64,000 nt of DNA from Arthrobacter sp. Soc17.1.1.1 (GCF_036867195.1 NZ_JBAJII010000002.1:116592-180591), one strand, 5' to 3'. Positions 51,068-59,202 are shown, counted from the stretch's first letter. Notes: generated by a model not told the origin, from the sequence alone. Numbers and translations: made by a program.

Positions 51068-51366
51068 TGACCAGAATCATCCGCTGGCTGCTCACCTCGA
51101 GCATCCGGTACAGCTACCGGTTCGTCCGCGCACTCATCCGACTTCCCCTGCTGCTGCTGCCCATTCCGCCGCGGGTCCGCAACCAGGTCGCTGGAGCGTT
51201 GGCTGTCGGCTTGTGGTTCTTCTCGTCGTGGTTCGTCGCCACCGCAGCCGGCGCGCCATGGTGGGGACAGCTAATGATCGCTGCTGCAGGTGCCCTCATC
51301 ATCGCCGGTGTGATCCGGATGGAAGGTCGCCGGCCGATCGTCCGGCGGCCGGCGCGCGTCCGATGA
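51064..51366 (+). CDS. Small membrane protein
   Basis: The 100-residue product has a basic N-terminus (MTRIIRWLLTSSIRYSYRFVR) and two membrane helices separated by a short loop (LAVGLWFFSSWFVATAAG, LMIAAAGALIIAGVI). It overlaps the peptidase stop by 4 bp, and a second ATG lies at 51067. A partner for the peptidase is possible. No family is recognised. Confidence 0.6.
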   Translation: MMTRIIRWLLTSSIRYSYRFVRALIRLPLLLLPIPPRVRNQVAGALAVGLWFFSSWFVATAAGAPWWGQLMIAAAGALIIAGVIRMEGRRPIVRRPARVR

Positions 51367-51389
51367 CGTTCTGGCAGAGGTAGTCGGCG

Positions 51390-51875
51390 ATGAGGCAGCA
51401 CAGGGGAGAGGCTGACCGGTTCTGGGAGAAAGTCGTCAAAGGCCCGCGGCCACAGGACTGCTGGATCTGGACCGGCGCCGTCGCAGACGACGGCTACGGA
51501 CGATTCTGGGTTACCAGGGACGGCGCGCAACGCGCCCTGCGGCCGCAACGCTACGCCTACGAAAGCATCACCGGAGAAGCCCTGCACCCCGGTATTGCGC
51601 TCATGCATGTCTGCGACGTCCCACTGTGCGTGCATGTCAGCACCGGGACAGATACGCACCTGCTGCCCGGTACGCAGGCGTTGAACATGCTCGACCGGTC
51701 CCAAAAGGGTCGGCACGCCAACGCTTCAACCTTCCGCTGGCGAGGCGTCGGCCGCGCCCAGTTCCGCGCCCAATCCGTCGAGCTCCGCACGGCACTCCTC
51801 GAGCACGGATGGAACGAGCCAATCATCAGGCCTCTACTCAGTGGTACCGATCCCACGGCTCCTGCCCTTTTCTAG
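51390..51875 (+). CDS. HNH endonuclease-like protein
   Basis: The 161-residue protein has the pattern of phage-type HNH proteins: DCWIWTGAVADDGYGRFWV, YAYESITGEALHPG, LMHVCDVPLCVHVS and the GTQALNMLDRSQKGRHA block. CD.P.CV with nearby His forms the zinc/metal site. It may be a homing or phage-packaging type nuclease. Beyond the metal site the C-terminal region looks like a DNA-binding helix (ELRTALLEHGW). It follows the small membrane protein by 23 bp. Confidence 0.75.
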   Translation: MRQHRGEADRFWEKVVKGPRPQDCWIWTGAVADDGYGRFWVTRDGAQRALRPQRYAYESITGEALHPGIALMHVCDVPLCVHVSTGTDTHLLPGTQALNMLDRSQKGRHANASTFRWRGVGRAQFRAQSVELRTALLEHGWNEPIIRPLLSGTDPTAPALF

Positions 51876-51988
51876 GACGTCTTCACCCTGTGTCTTCGGC
51901 AGTCTGATTAGTTGTCTGCGTCGAATATCAGCAGAGCCTGCACGCCGTGAGGTGACCGGCATCCGATGATGCTCAGAGAAGAAGGACA

Positions 51989-52726
51989 ATGACGACAGAC
52001 TCCCGACGAGTAGCCGCGCTCCTTCTGAGCGCCGCGTGGATTGGCGCGAGCATGATGCTCGCCGGGTGCCAGTCCGACCCGATGCCAAACGGCGGGACGA
52101 CTCGAGGGGCAACAGCAGAGCCGTCGACGGACGGCGCGTCCCCGTCTGATACCACTGAGTCACCTACAGCGCCGCCCACGAGGTCGGGTCCGAGTTCACC
52201 TCCGACTCCCTCTGTAGCCCCCACGCCGGCTTCGCCGACGAACCGGGCCGCGAACCTGGCGGTGCCGGAACTGCCCGAAGAAGCTCGGGCGGAGTCCAAG
52301 GCAGGACTGAAGGCGTTCATGGAACATTGGCTGGAACTGCTGTCGTATTCGTACCTGGCCAATGACCTGGCCCCATTGAACGAGGTCAGCAACCCCGGCT
52401 GTACGTTCTGTGTGCAGGCCGAAACCTCGATGAAGCAGATTTACCAGCTTGGTTGGGTCTCTGGTGGCGGAACGACATTGACGGCGTTCACCACGGACTT
52501 CCAACCCGACACGAACGGCATCTACTCCGCGGACATCACTACGACGCAGGCAGAAATCTTTTATTACTCAGGTGAGGGTTGGCTGGGATCGAGCGAATCC
52601 ATCCCTGACACATCCCACAGCATCACTGCCCGGTATGTCGACGGAAGCTGGCAGCTCATCGACTACGCGACACCTGAAGCTGGAAGCGTGCCATCAGCAA
52701 CGGCATCCCCTGAACCGGGCAGCTGA
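51989..52726 (+). CDS. DUF6318-type lipoprotein
   Basis: The 245-residue protein has a lipoprotein signal (WIGASMMLAGC), a Ser/Thr/Pro-rich linker of about 65 residues and a C-terminal domain (AESKAGLKAFMEHWLELLSY, NPGCTFCVQAETSM with a CxxC pair, and DGSWQLIDYATPE). This plan fits the DUF6318 lipoproteins common in Arthrobacter-like species. It is anchored outside the membrane. Function is unknown. Confidence 0.75.
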   Translation: MTTDSRRVAALLLSAAWIGASMMLAGCQSDPMPNGGTTRGATAEPSTDGASPSDTTESPTAPPTRSGPSSPPTPSVAPTPASPTNRAANLAVPELPEEARAESKAGLKAFMEHWLELLSYSYLANDLAPLNEVSNPGCTFCVQAETSMKQIYQLGWVSGGGTTLTAFTTDFQPDTNGIYSADITTTQAEIFYYSGEGWLGSSESIPDTSHSITARYVDGSWQLIDYATPEAGSVPSATASPEPGS

Positions 52727-52759
52727 TTCCTCAGCTTGAAGGCTGCTGCGCGGCCTGGC

Positions 52760-53341
52760 TCAGTGGGGGCTGGTGGAATCGGCTGAGTCGGGTCTGGTGA
52801 TGAGCGCGCCGATAATGATGAGCCCTGTGCCGGTGGTCACGAACACATCGGCGAGGTTGAACGTCGGGAACCAGCCTGAGTGCAGGTAGTCGACGACACC
52901 ATTGCCGGCGGTTCGATCAAAGAAGTTGCCCAGGGCCCCGCCGAGAAGAAGCGTCCCGCCGATGCGGCCGGTGCGGGAGAAGCTGTTGGCGGCTCCCATG
53001 AGGAACCACATGAGCCCGGCGATGATTGCCCCGGTGAACGCGATGACCACAAGCGGAGGCAGGTTTGTTCCGAGGCTGAAAGCCACACCCATGTTGTAGA
53101 ACAGGCGCAGGTTCACCAGTCCGGCGTCGATCGCTCTGCCGTCCATCAGCAGTGCTTCCATGCCGGCTTTGATGCCGAGGTCGATGCCGGCGAGGAGGAG
53201 GGCCCCTACGAGAATGGTGAGCGGACGGCGTTTGGAGCGTTGCACGCCGCGGACGGCTGCATCAGTTCCCGTAGCGGTTTCAGTGCCCTCAGCGCCCCTA
53301 GCGTCCTTGGCATTGTTGGTATCCGGTGAGGACTCGCTCAC
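52760..53341 (-). CDS. lspA: Lipoprotein signal peptidase II (metal-island copy 1)
   Basis: The GTG at 53341 overlaps the ArsR gene stop (GTGA 53338-53341), which fixes the start. The 193-residue protein has four membrane helices, FYNMGVAFS, GNFFDR with catalytic Asp142 and FNLADVF with catalytic Asp165. It cleaves the signal peptide of lipidated prolipoproteins. Mobile lspA genes next to Cd/Pb/Zn exporters are known from other metal-resistance loci. Here the divergent CDF gene and the ArsR gene complete the module. Confidence 0.9.
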   Translation of the reverse strand: MSESSPDTNNAKDARGAEGTETATGTDAAVRGVQRSKRRPLTILVGALLLAGIDLGIKAGMEALLMDGRAIDAGLVNLRLFYNMGVAFSLGTNLPPLVVIAFTGAIIAGLMWFLMGAANSFSRTGRIGGTLLLGGALGNFFDRTAGNGVVDYLHSGWFPTFNLADVFVTTGTGLIIIGALITRPDSADSTSPH

Positions 53342-53760
53342 GCGACGGAGTCCTGGGTGGTACGCGAGGTGGCAGCGGCTTGCGCGGACCCATAGGTGGA
53401 ACACAAATCCACCGCATTACCGGTAACTGCTAGAAGCACCTCTGCCTGCGCGAGCATGTCCATCAGTTCGGGCTGGGCCAAGGAGTACAGCACCTTCCGT
53501 CCCTCGATGCGGCCAACAACCAGGCCGCAGTCCTTGAGGCAGGCGATATGCGCTGACACGGTGGACTGGGCCAATCCCAGTTCCCCGACCAAGGTCCCTA
53601 CACGGGCCTCTCCCGAGGCAAGGGTGCGAAGAATCGCCAGCCGGGTGGGGTCACCCAGCGAGCGAAAGAGGGCTACCGCCGGTTCGAGGCCATCCCCTGC
53701 ATACATCTCGGACATCCTGCTCACATCCCTCATCGAAGATACCGTTACTACCGTTCCCAT
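53338..53760 (-). CDS. ArsR family metal-sensing repressor (CmtR-like)
   Basis: The 140-residue protein (starts at 53733 or 53715 are also possible) has the ArsR winged helix: ALFRSLGDPTRLAILRTLASGEA and LAQSTVSAHIACLKDCGLVV. Cys74 and Cys78 in the recognition helix (CLKDC) and Cys120 near the C-terminus reproduce the CxxxC plus distant Cys arrangement of CmtR Cd/Pb sensors. It would repress the divergent CDF exporter and its own operon with lspA until metal binds. The 76-bp gap at 53761-53836 must hold the operator. Confidence 0.85.
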   Translation of the reverse strand: MGTVVTVSSMRDVSRMSEMYAGDGLEPAVALFRSLGDPTRLAILRTLASGEARVGTLVGELGLAQSTVSAHIACLKDCGLVVGRIEGRKVLYSLAQPELMDMLAQAEVLLAVTGNAVDLCSTYGSAQAAATSRTTQDSVA

Positions 53761-53836
53761 ACGATATCATCGCCTCTGGCCGATCATCATTTTCGGATCA
53801 CACACCAGATCACCCGTTCACGCATGAGGAGCGACC

Positions 53837-54496
53837 ATGACCACCCAGACATCTCTTTCCCCGGTTGAGGTGGAACGACTGACGCGCAGAGGACTGCGCT
53901 TGGCGCAGTTCACGGTTGCCTACAACGTGGTTGAAGGGGCGGTAGCCATCACCGTCGGCCTGATGGCCGGCCTCGTCTCGGTCGTCGGTTTCGGTATCGA
54001 CTCCGGTATCGAATCAATCGCCGCCGTCCTGGTCGGTCTTCGCCTGGCCGCCAGGCTGCGTCACGGTGAGACCGATGAGCGCAAGGAGCGTCTGACGCTC
54101 AAGGCCGTCGCCGTGACCTTCTTCATCCTTGCCGCTTACGTAACGTACGAGGGGATTCGCAGTCTCATCGAAGGAGAGGCCCCGGAGTCCTCGCCGATCG
54201 CCATCGTCCTGCTGGTCCTGTCACTGATCATCATGCCGGTCCTCGCGGCGATGAAAACGAAAGTGGGCAGGAAGCTCGGAGACAACCTGATCCTTGCCGA
54301 CGCAGCCGAGACGCGCATCTGCGTCCTGCTCAGCGTCTCAACCCTCCTTGGTGTCGGGCTGTACATGCTGACCGGGGCGGCGTGGCTGGACCCCGTCGCG
54401 GGCTTCATTATCGCCCTCTTCGCCCTCCACGAAGGCAAAGAGGCCTGGGAAGGTGAACTCGTCGAAGACGATGATGACGATGATGATGACGATTGA
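53837..54496 (+). CDS. Cation transporter of the CDF family with poly-Asp tail
   Basis: The 219-residue protein has six membrane helices, with metal-site candidates Asp55 and Glu59 in the second helix (GFGIDSGIES) and Asp155/Glu158 in ADAAETR. It has no C-terminal cytoplasmic domain but ends in nine consecutive Asp after GELVE. Such short CDF-like proteins are found next to CmtR-like repressors and LspA. Export of cadmium, zinc or lead is inferred from the neighbours. The Asp tail could collect cations at the channel mouth. Confidence 0.85.
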   Translation: MTTQTSLSPVEVERLTRRGLRLAQFTVAYNVVEGAVAITVGLMAGLVSVVGFGIDSGIESIAAVLVGLRLAARLRHGETDERKERLTLKAVAVTFFILAAYVTYEGIRSLIEGEAPESSPIAIVLLVLSLIIMPVLAAMKTKVGRKLGDNLILADAAETRICVLLSVSTLLGVGLYMLTGAAWLDPVAGFIIALFALHEGKEAWEGELVEDDDDDDDDD

Positions 54497-54606
54497 TAAT
54501 GCGTAGGAATCTGAGCGTGCCAACGTATTTCAATGCTGGAACGACTGCGGTGGCCACAAGGACAGTCGTACAGCTGGGTAGATATACGAACCTACGTGAC
54601 CGCGCC

Positions 54607-54671
54607 TACGAGATCCGGCCGGCCACGCTTGAGGAGTTTCGTGACCTGATCGAAGCGGCTATCGGTTCATG
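54607..54671 (+). pseudogene. 3' relic of a dsbA-like gene
   Basis: The last 19 codons before the ccdA start read [19 protein letters not shown], identical in protein to the end of the dsbA-like gene at 63133-63193 but with four synonymous base differences. From about 54641 onwards the DNA is identical. The rest of the gene is missing. Confidence 0.8.
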
Positions 54672-55480
54672 ACGATCGGCGGGTACTTCGCCGAAACGGT
54701 GCAATCCGGCGCTCTCATCGCCGCGATCCCTTTGGCCCTGATCGCCGGCATCGTGTCCTTCCTCTCGCCGTGCATCCTGCCCCTGGTGCCCGGGTACCTC
54801 GGCTACGTGTCAGGCCTCACCGATCCCACCCGGAAAGGCAACCGTCGACGCGTCGTCGCTGGGGTGGGCCTGTTCATCCTCGGTTTCGCCCTGGTCTTCA
54901 CCCTCTACGGGGCCGCGTTCGGCGTCATCGGAGGATGGCTGCTGCGTTGGCAGGACCTACTCATCCGCGGCCTCGGCGTGTTCGTCATCATCATGGGACT
55001 CGTCCTCGTCGGCCAGTTCTCCTTCTTCCAGCAAACGAAGAAACTCAGCTACCGGCCGCAAACAGGTCTCGCCGGGGCGCCCCTGCTCGGCATCATCTTC
55101 GGGCTCGGATGGACACCCTGCATGGGTCCCACCCTCAGCGCCGTCCTGGCCCTGAGCACCACCACCGGCGGAGCCTGGCGCGGGGCCCTGCTGGGATTCG
55201 TCTACTGCATGGGACTGGGTATCCCCTTCATCCTGGTCGCCATGGGCATCAACTGGGTGAGCACCGCGCTGAGCTTCGTCCGCCGACACATCCGGACCTT
55301 CAACATCGCCGGCGGCATCGTGCTGATCCTCGTCGGCGTCATGATGCTCACCGGCCTCTGGATGCAATGGATCTACCAACTGCAGAACCTCGCCGGCACC
55401 TTCATCACCCCCGTCTAAGAGCAGCGGAGCCCCATGAACCACACCACCGACCCTGACAACGCCCCGGCCCCTTCCCCTGA
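54641..55480 (+). repeat. Perfect direct repeat, left copy (pairs with 63162-64000)
   Basis: At least 839 bp are identical to the right end of the window with an offset of 8521 bp. The right copy reaches the window edge, so the true length may be larger. The repeat holds the whole ccdA gene and the start of the next gene. Confidence 0.9.
54669..55418 (+). CDS. ccdA: Cytochrome c biogenesis / thiol transport protein CcdA (copy 1)
   Basis: The 249-residue protein has six membrane helices and the two conserved membrane Cys, Cys35 ([19 protein letters not shown]) and Cys151 ([11 protein letters not shown]). CcdA moves reducing equivalents from cytoplasmic thioredoxin across the membrane to TlpA/ResA-type proteins for haem attachment. 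Its ATG overlaps the relic dsbA stop by 4 bp. The DNA is identical to 63190-63939. Downstream are a truncated resB and ccsB. Confidence 0.92.
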   Translation: MTIGGYFAETVQSGALIAAIPLALIAGIVSFLSPCILPLVPGYLGYVSGLTDPTRKGNRRRVVAGVGLFILGFALVFTLYGAAFGVIGGWLLRWQDLLIRGLGVFVIIMGLVLVGQFSFFQQTKKLSYRPQTGLAGAPLLGIIFGLGWTPCMGPTLSAVLALSTTTGGAWRGALLGFVYCMGLGIPFILVAMGINWVSTALSFVRRHIRTFNIAGGIVLILVGVMMLTGLWMQWIYQLQNLAGTFITPV

Positions 55481-55562
55481 CCTCAGCACGAATAGGGTGC
55501 TCGAGGCCGGCAGCCCGCAGCCGGCATCCGGCTCCGTGCACCACAACGCAAAGGACATCTGA
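55434..55562 (+). pseudogene. Remnant of resB (42 codons) between ccdA and ccsB
   Basis: The frame starts ATG NHTTDPDNAPAPSPDL, the same start as the gene beginning at 63955. It ends ASGSVHHNAKDI, with a stop overlapping the ccsB start (TGATG). The place between ccdA and ccsB is where resB normally lies. The most likely reading is an internal deletion that fused the first and last codons of resB. A genuine small protein is less likely. Confidence 0.55.
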
Positions 55563-56593
55563 TGCCACAACCAGTCAATGCCGAACTCGGGCAGATCAGT
55601 GAGCTCCTCATGCTGCTGGCCTCCATCGCCTACGTGGTGGCCCTGCTCTTCTTCGTGCTCGACCTCGTGAAGTCGAGCTCCACGATCGGCAGCCTCGAGA
55701 CACGGCTCGCGGACGAGCAGGCGACGCCGGCCCGGTCACTCGCGGGCGTGGGCGCACGAGGCGGGAGTTCGATCGCGGCAGCGGCAGGGTCGCCGGTGAC
55801 AGCGGACGCCTCGATGGACTACGGGTCGGGGCCCCGGCGCCGCTCGGCGCGCATCGCCGTCTCGCTGACCGTCCTGGCCGCCGTCGTCCACGGCGCCGCC
55901 GTCCTCACCCGGGCGATCGCCGCGCATCGTGTCCCTTGGGGCAACATGTACGAGTTCTGCACCACGGGTGCCTTCCTCGTCGCCGCCATCTTCCTCATCA
56001 CGCTCACCCGCAAGGATCTGCGGTTCGTCGGTTCCTTCGTGGTGGGGCTCGTGGTGATCATGCTCTGCGCCGCCACCGTGGGTTTCCCGACGCCGGTCGC
56101 CCGCCTGATCCCGGCCCTGCAGAGCTACTGGCTGATCGTGCACGTCTCCATCGCCGTCGCGTCATCGGCGCTCTTCACCATCACGTTCTCCATGTCCGTC
56201 CTGCAGCTCCTGCAGACCTCCCGCGAAGCCAAGCTCCTCGCCGGCAAGGCCGACACCGCCCGGTTCCTGCGCCTCGTGCCGTCAGCCCTGAGCCTGGAGA
56301 ACCTGTCCTACCGCCTCAACGCAATCGCCTTCGTCGGCTGGACCTTCACCCTCATGGCCGGCGCCATCTGGGCCGAGCAGGCCTGGGGCCGTTACTGGGG
56401 CTGGGACACCAAGGAGGTCTGGACCTTCGTCATCTGGACCGTCTACGCCGGGTACCTCCACGCCCGCGCGACGCGCGGCTGGACGGGCACCCGCGCAGCG
56501 TGGCTGTCGATCGTCGGGTACCTCTGCATCGTCTTCAACTTCACGATCGTGAACGTCTACTTCTCGGGACTGCACAGCTACTCAGGGGTTTAG
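55562..56593 (+). CDS. ccsB: Cytochrome c biogenesis protein CcsB/ResC
   Basis: The 343-residue membrane protein has about eight helices and the haem-handling WWD-type motif WGRYWGWDTKEVWTFVIW. Conserved His are found around VHGAAVLTRAIAAHRVPWGNMYEF and LIVHVSIAVA. With ResB it forms the system II synthase that exports haem and attaches it to apocytochrome c. Here the adjacent resB is broken; a complete resB at 60292 may supply the partner. The start overlaps the preceding stop. Confidence 0.9.
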   Translation: MPQPVNAELGQISELLMLLASIAYVVALLFFVLDLVKSSSTIGSLETRLADEQATPARSLAGVGARGGSSIAAAAGSPVTADASMDYGSGPRRRSARIAVSLTVLAAVVHGAAVLTRAIAAHRVPWGNMYEFCTTGAFLVAAIFLITLTRKDLRFVGSFVVGLVVIMLCAATVGFPTPVARLIPALQSYWLIVHVSIAVASSALFTITFSMSVLQLLQTSREAKLLAGKADTARFLRLVPSALSLENLSYRLNAIAFVGWTFTLMAGAIWAEQAWGRYWGWDTKEVWTFVIWTVYAGYLHARATRGWTGTRAAWLSIVGYLCIVFNFTIVNVYFSGLHSYSGV

Positions 56594-56810
56594 CCGGATG
56601 TACTGCTCGGGAGCTGGCTGGAACCCTTCCTTCGCCCTGCCCTGAGCAGTTCCGTGTCCCGCCTTCCCGCCGGGGTCTGTTGCGGAATAAGAGCAATTCA
56701 ACTCATCCGCGGCGGTGGGGTGTCTGTGAGGGCAGTTGAGCGTTACTGCCCTCGCCACCGCGCTTATCTGTTCCTATTCGCGTAGGCGCCGTTCCTTCTC
56801 ATCGGAACGC

Positions 56811-56848
56811 TACCTTCTTGCTGCACCTCAAGGTGCAGCAAGAAGGTA
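56811..56848. terminator. 18-bp perfect palindrome after ccsB
   Basis: TACCTTCTTGCTGCACCT (56811-56828) pairs perfectly with AGGTGCAGCAAGAAGGTA (56831-56848) with a 2-nt centre. A smaller hairpin (CGTTCC/GGAACG, 56790-56809) precedes it. It lies between the convergent ccsB and lspA genes, so a bidirectional terminator is the simplest reading, although no T run is present. Confidence 0.55.
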
Positions 56849-56887
56849 CACAGGACTGAAGTCGAGTCCCTTGTTCGTTCTCCGGCA

Positions 56888-57409
56888 TCACGGAGGCGAG
56901 GAGATGGGAGGCTTCGAGCCGCTTCCGGTGAGAAGAGTGGCAAGGATCAGCAAAGCGGCACCGACAGTGATGAAAACGTCAGCCAGGTTGAAGGTCGCAA
57001 ACCACCCCACATGAAGGTAGTCAACGACACCATCGCCCGCTAGCCGGTCGAGGAAGTTTCCCAGCGCACCCCCAAGAACCATTGCCCCACCTACCAAACC
57101 GAGCCGGCCCAACGTTCCGGCCGTCGATAGGAGGAACCATGACAGACCGAGTATCAGTATTGCCGTGCCGAGAAGGATGACGACCGGTGGAAGATCGGCC
57201 CCGAAGCTGAAAGCGACACCCTGGTTGAAATGGAGCCGCAGGTCCACGAGTCCGCCCTCAATCGTCTGGCCTCTACTCAGCTGTAGCTCGACGATCGCCT
57301 TCACGGCGAGGTCGGAACCGACCAGGGCTAAAGACCCAACCAGCATCCACAGACGGGCCTTGTTGCGTGCTCCCAACGCACGGGGCGCAGGACGCTTGTC
57401 CTCACTCAT
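56888..57409 (-). CDS. lspA: Lipoprotein signal peptidase II (metal-island copy 2)
   Basis: The 173-residue protein has HFNQGVAFSFG, GNFLDR with Asp121, and FNLADVF with Asp144, plus four membrane helices. It is a diverged paralogue of the LspA at 52760-53341. It is the third gene of the minus-strand set cmtR-cadD-lspA. A housekeeping lspA must exist elsewhere, so this copy probably processes lipoproteins under metal stress or travels with the resistance genes. Confidence 0.9.
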   Translation of the reverse strand: MSEDKRPAPRALGARNKARLWMLVGSLALVGSDLAVKAIVELQLSRGQTIEGGLVDLRLHFNQGVAFSFGADLPPVVILLGTAILILGLSWFLLSTAGTLGRLGLVGGAMVLGGALGNFLDRLAGDGVVDYLHVGWFATFNLADVFITVGAALLILATLLTGSGSKPPISSPP

Positions 57410-57496
57410 GACGATTCTCCGTTATTGCCGCCTGGCCTGAAGTGGAGGATTTGGGGGAAGGCACGGCGCCCGTCAGATGGCTGAGGGTGCATGTCG

Positions 57497-58102
57497 TCAC
57501 AGGCCGAATGCTCCACCGCTGATGAGGATGAACAGGCCAAGAGCGATGAGGACGACGGGGAACAGGATGTGCTCCCAGCGTTCGAGGGCTTCCGCGATAG
57601 GGCGTCGTGTGGCCACGAACTTGGCGAGCCACACGAGGACGACCACGAGGGCGAGGAAGACCGCGCAGTAGGCGACGACGGCGGTCGGCCCGACGTTCAG
57701 GAACACCGGGACATAGACCCCGATATTGTCACCCCCGTTGGCGAAGGTCACGGCAGCGACAGTCAAGACACTGACCTTCTTGCCGGCAATTTTCGCATCG
57801 TCATCATCATCGTCATCGTCTCGGTTGCGCCATACCTGCCATGCAACTCGAAGACCCAGCAGGAGGGGTATGAGGCCAAAGTACGGGATGGCCTCCTCGG
57901 GGAGGAAGGCGCCTGCGCCGAGAGAGACGAGTACCGCAGCGCCAAGGATTCCAAGGAAACCAAGGTACTGTCCGCCGAGGATGCGGGCTGTCGTTCCTCG
58001 TTGTCCCGCTCCCCGTGCGAAGAACAGGGCGAGGACGATGATGTCATCGATGTTGGTGAGGAAGAACAGGCCGATGGCAGGAAGAATTGATGACAGGATC
58101 AT
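57497..58102 (-). CDS. cadD: Cadmium resistance transporter, CadD family, with poly-Asp loop
   Basis: ATG 58102 overlaps the cmtR stop by 4 bp. The 201-residue protein has NIDDIIVLALFF at 17-28 in the first helix and ANGGDNIGVYVPVF in the middle, both typical of CadD/LysE-superfamily cadmium exporters. Between the third and fourth helices the cytoplasmic loop RN-RDDDDDDDDAK holds eight Asp in a row (95-102). It exports Cd2+ and perhaps other divalent ions. Regulation by the coupled CmtR-like protein is expected. Confidence 0.9.
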   Translation of the reverse strand: MILSSILPAIGLFFLTNIDDIIVLALFFARGAGQRGTTARILGGQYLGFLGILGAAVLVSLGAGAFLPEEAIPYFGLIPLLLGLRVAWQVWRNRDDDDDDDDAKIAGKKVSVLTVAAVTFANGGDNIGVYVPVFLNVGPTAVVAYCAVFLALVVVLVWLAKFVATRRPIAEALERWEHILFPVVLIALGLFILISGGAFGL

Positions 58103-58458
58103 GCGATCACCGGTGTTTCCTGGCAACCAGGCACCGTGCATGCTGCATCCAGGCACGGTGCTCCCTCGTTGACGGCGAGGCTGACCTCAACCAGGGAAGT
58201 GAGGACCTTGGCGAGGTGTGGGTCGGCGACCTGGTAGAGGGTCTGTCGGCCCTCGGCGTGGGCGGTCACGATGCCGCAATCCCGGAGGCACGCAAGGTGA
58301 TTGGAGACATTCGACCGGGTGAGTCCCAGTTCACGGGAAAGGTCCGCCGGATACGCGGGATGGTCGAGCAGGGTCATGAGGAGACGGGACCGGGTCGGAT
58401 CGGCCATCGCGCGGCCGAGTCTATTCATCACGTCCAGATGTCGTTCATTGGTCAGCAT
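58099..58458 (-). CDS. cmtR: Cadmium/lead-sensing repressor CmtR
   Basis: From ATG 58458 the 119-residue protein has the winged helix ALADPTR-like MADPTRSRLLMTLLD and LGLTRSNVSNHLACLRDCGIV. Cys57, Cys61 and Cys102 fall at exactly the positions of the Cd(II) ligands known in Mycobacterium tuberculosis CmtR, which supports cadmium/lead sensing. A longer frame to 58521 runs over the promoter. TATAGT ends 8 bp before the ATG, so the message may be leaderless. It is the first gene of cmtR-cadD-lspA. Confidence 0.9.
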   Translation of the reverse strand: MLTNERHLDVMNRLGRAMADPTRSRLLMTLLDHPAYPADLSRELGLTRSNVSNHLACLRDCGIVTAHAEGRQTLYQVADPHLAKVLTSLVEVSLAVNEGAPCLDAACTVPGCQETPVIA

Positions 58459-58461
58459 GCG

Positions 58462-58482
58462 CTGTACTATACAGGAAGTACT
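58462..58482 (-). promoter_or_regulatory. cmtR promoter/operator
   Basis: On the minus strand AGTAC..TTCCTGTATAGTAC forms an inverted repeat (GTACT / AGTAC arms, 58464-58481) around the likely -10 element TATAGT (58471-58466). The ATG follows seven bases after it. The repressor would cover its own -10 region. Confidence 0.5.
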
Positions 58483-58716
58483 GAACCCTAAAGAGGGCGT
58501 CGCCCCCCGGACTCCTGACATAACGCCTGCTCCCTCCCAAGTTGTCCATCACTCTGGAGGGTCTCGGGTGAAACCATGCCGCGCGAAGGGGCCCGACGAA
58601 CTCGGTTGTGACGGACCGATAGCGAACTGCTCAGTGTCAGAGCGTTCACACGTCGTCGGTACGATAGGAATAGGACACGGATGAAACGATCAGGTCGACA
58701 GGAACGTTGGTGAGTC

Positions 58717-59202
58717 ATGCAGCAGATGATGCTTTTGAACTCTCCTGCTGCTACACCGTCGGGCTTGTTGCCCCTGCGGGTCGTGGTGTTGTTCCTCGGC
58801 ATCATGCTCTCGCATCTGTGGTTCGGACCGGCGCTGGCGGGTAGTAACGCTTACGCGCAGACGGCTCCTGAGACCGCGGTCGAACATCAGGTATCTACTA
58901 CGACAAGTTCTCCGACAGCTACCGCAGTGAGCCGGGCGCTGCCACCTGGTGTCGAATCCGACCTTCAGCAGGGCACCGCCCTCCAGGACGTATGTGCAAC
59001 TGTCTGTTCCGATGGGCACCTAACCGCGACCGCATTGTGCTCCTTGGTACTGATTGCGGTCAGCCTCATCAGTTTCCGATGCCTACGCACTATGGTTTTC
59101 CTCACGGGACGCAGCAAAATGAGCACCATACTGGCAGCGATACCGGGTCCTGCGCATAGCAGTAGCGTCTCACTGCTGCACCTGTCTATCAGCCGCATCT
59201 AA
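58717..59202 (+). CDS. Small membrane protein, DUF6153-like
   Basis: The 161-residue protein has a membrane helix at 18-42 (LLPLRVVVLFLGIMLSHLWF), a Ser/Thr linker, and a second helix (CSLVLIAVSLISFRC) after DVCATVCSDGH, where three Cys and a His cluster. It ends LLHLSISRI. This plan resembles DUF6153 proteins, which often lie near metal or copper genes. The identification is tentative. It is divergent from cmtR and shares its upstream region. Confidence 0.5.
   Translation: MQQMMLLNSPAATPSGLLPLRVVVLFLGIMLSHLWFGPALAGSNAYAQTAPETAVEHQVSTTTSSPTATAVSRALPPGVESDLQQGTALQDVCATVCSDGHLTATALCSLVLIAVSLISFRCLRTMVFLTGRSKMSTILAAIPGPAHSSSVSLLHLSISRI

Noticed and set aside
54770..55456. 228-codon His/Arg/Pro-rich frame inside ccdA
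   Set aside because: A shadow frame of ccdA. It appears twice only because the DNA itself is repeated.
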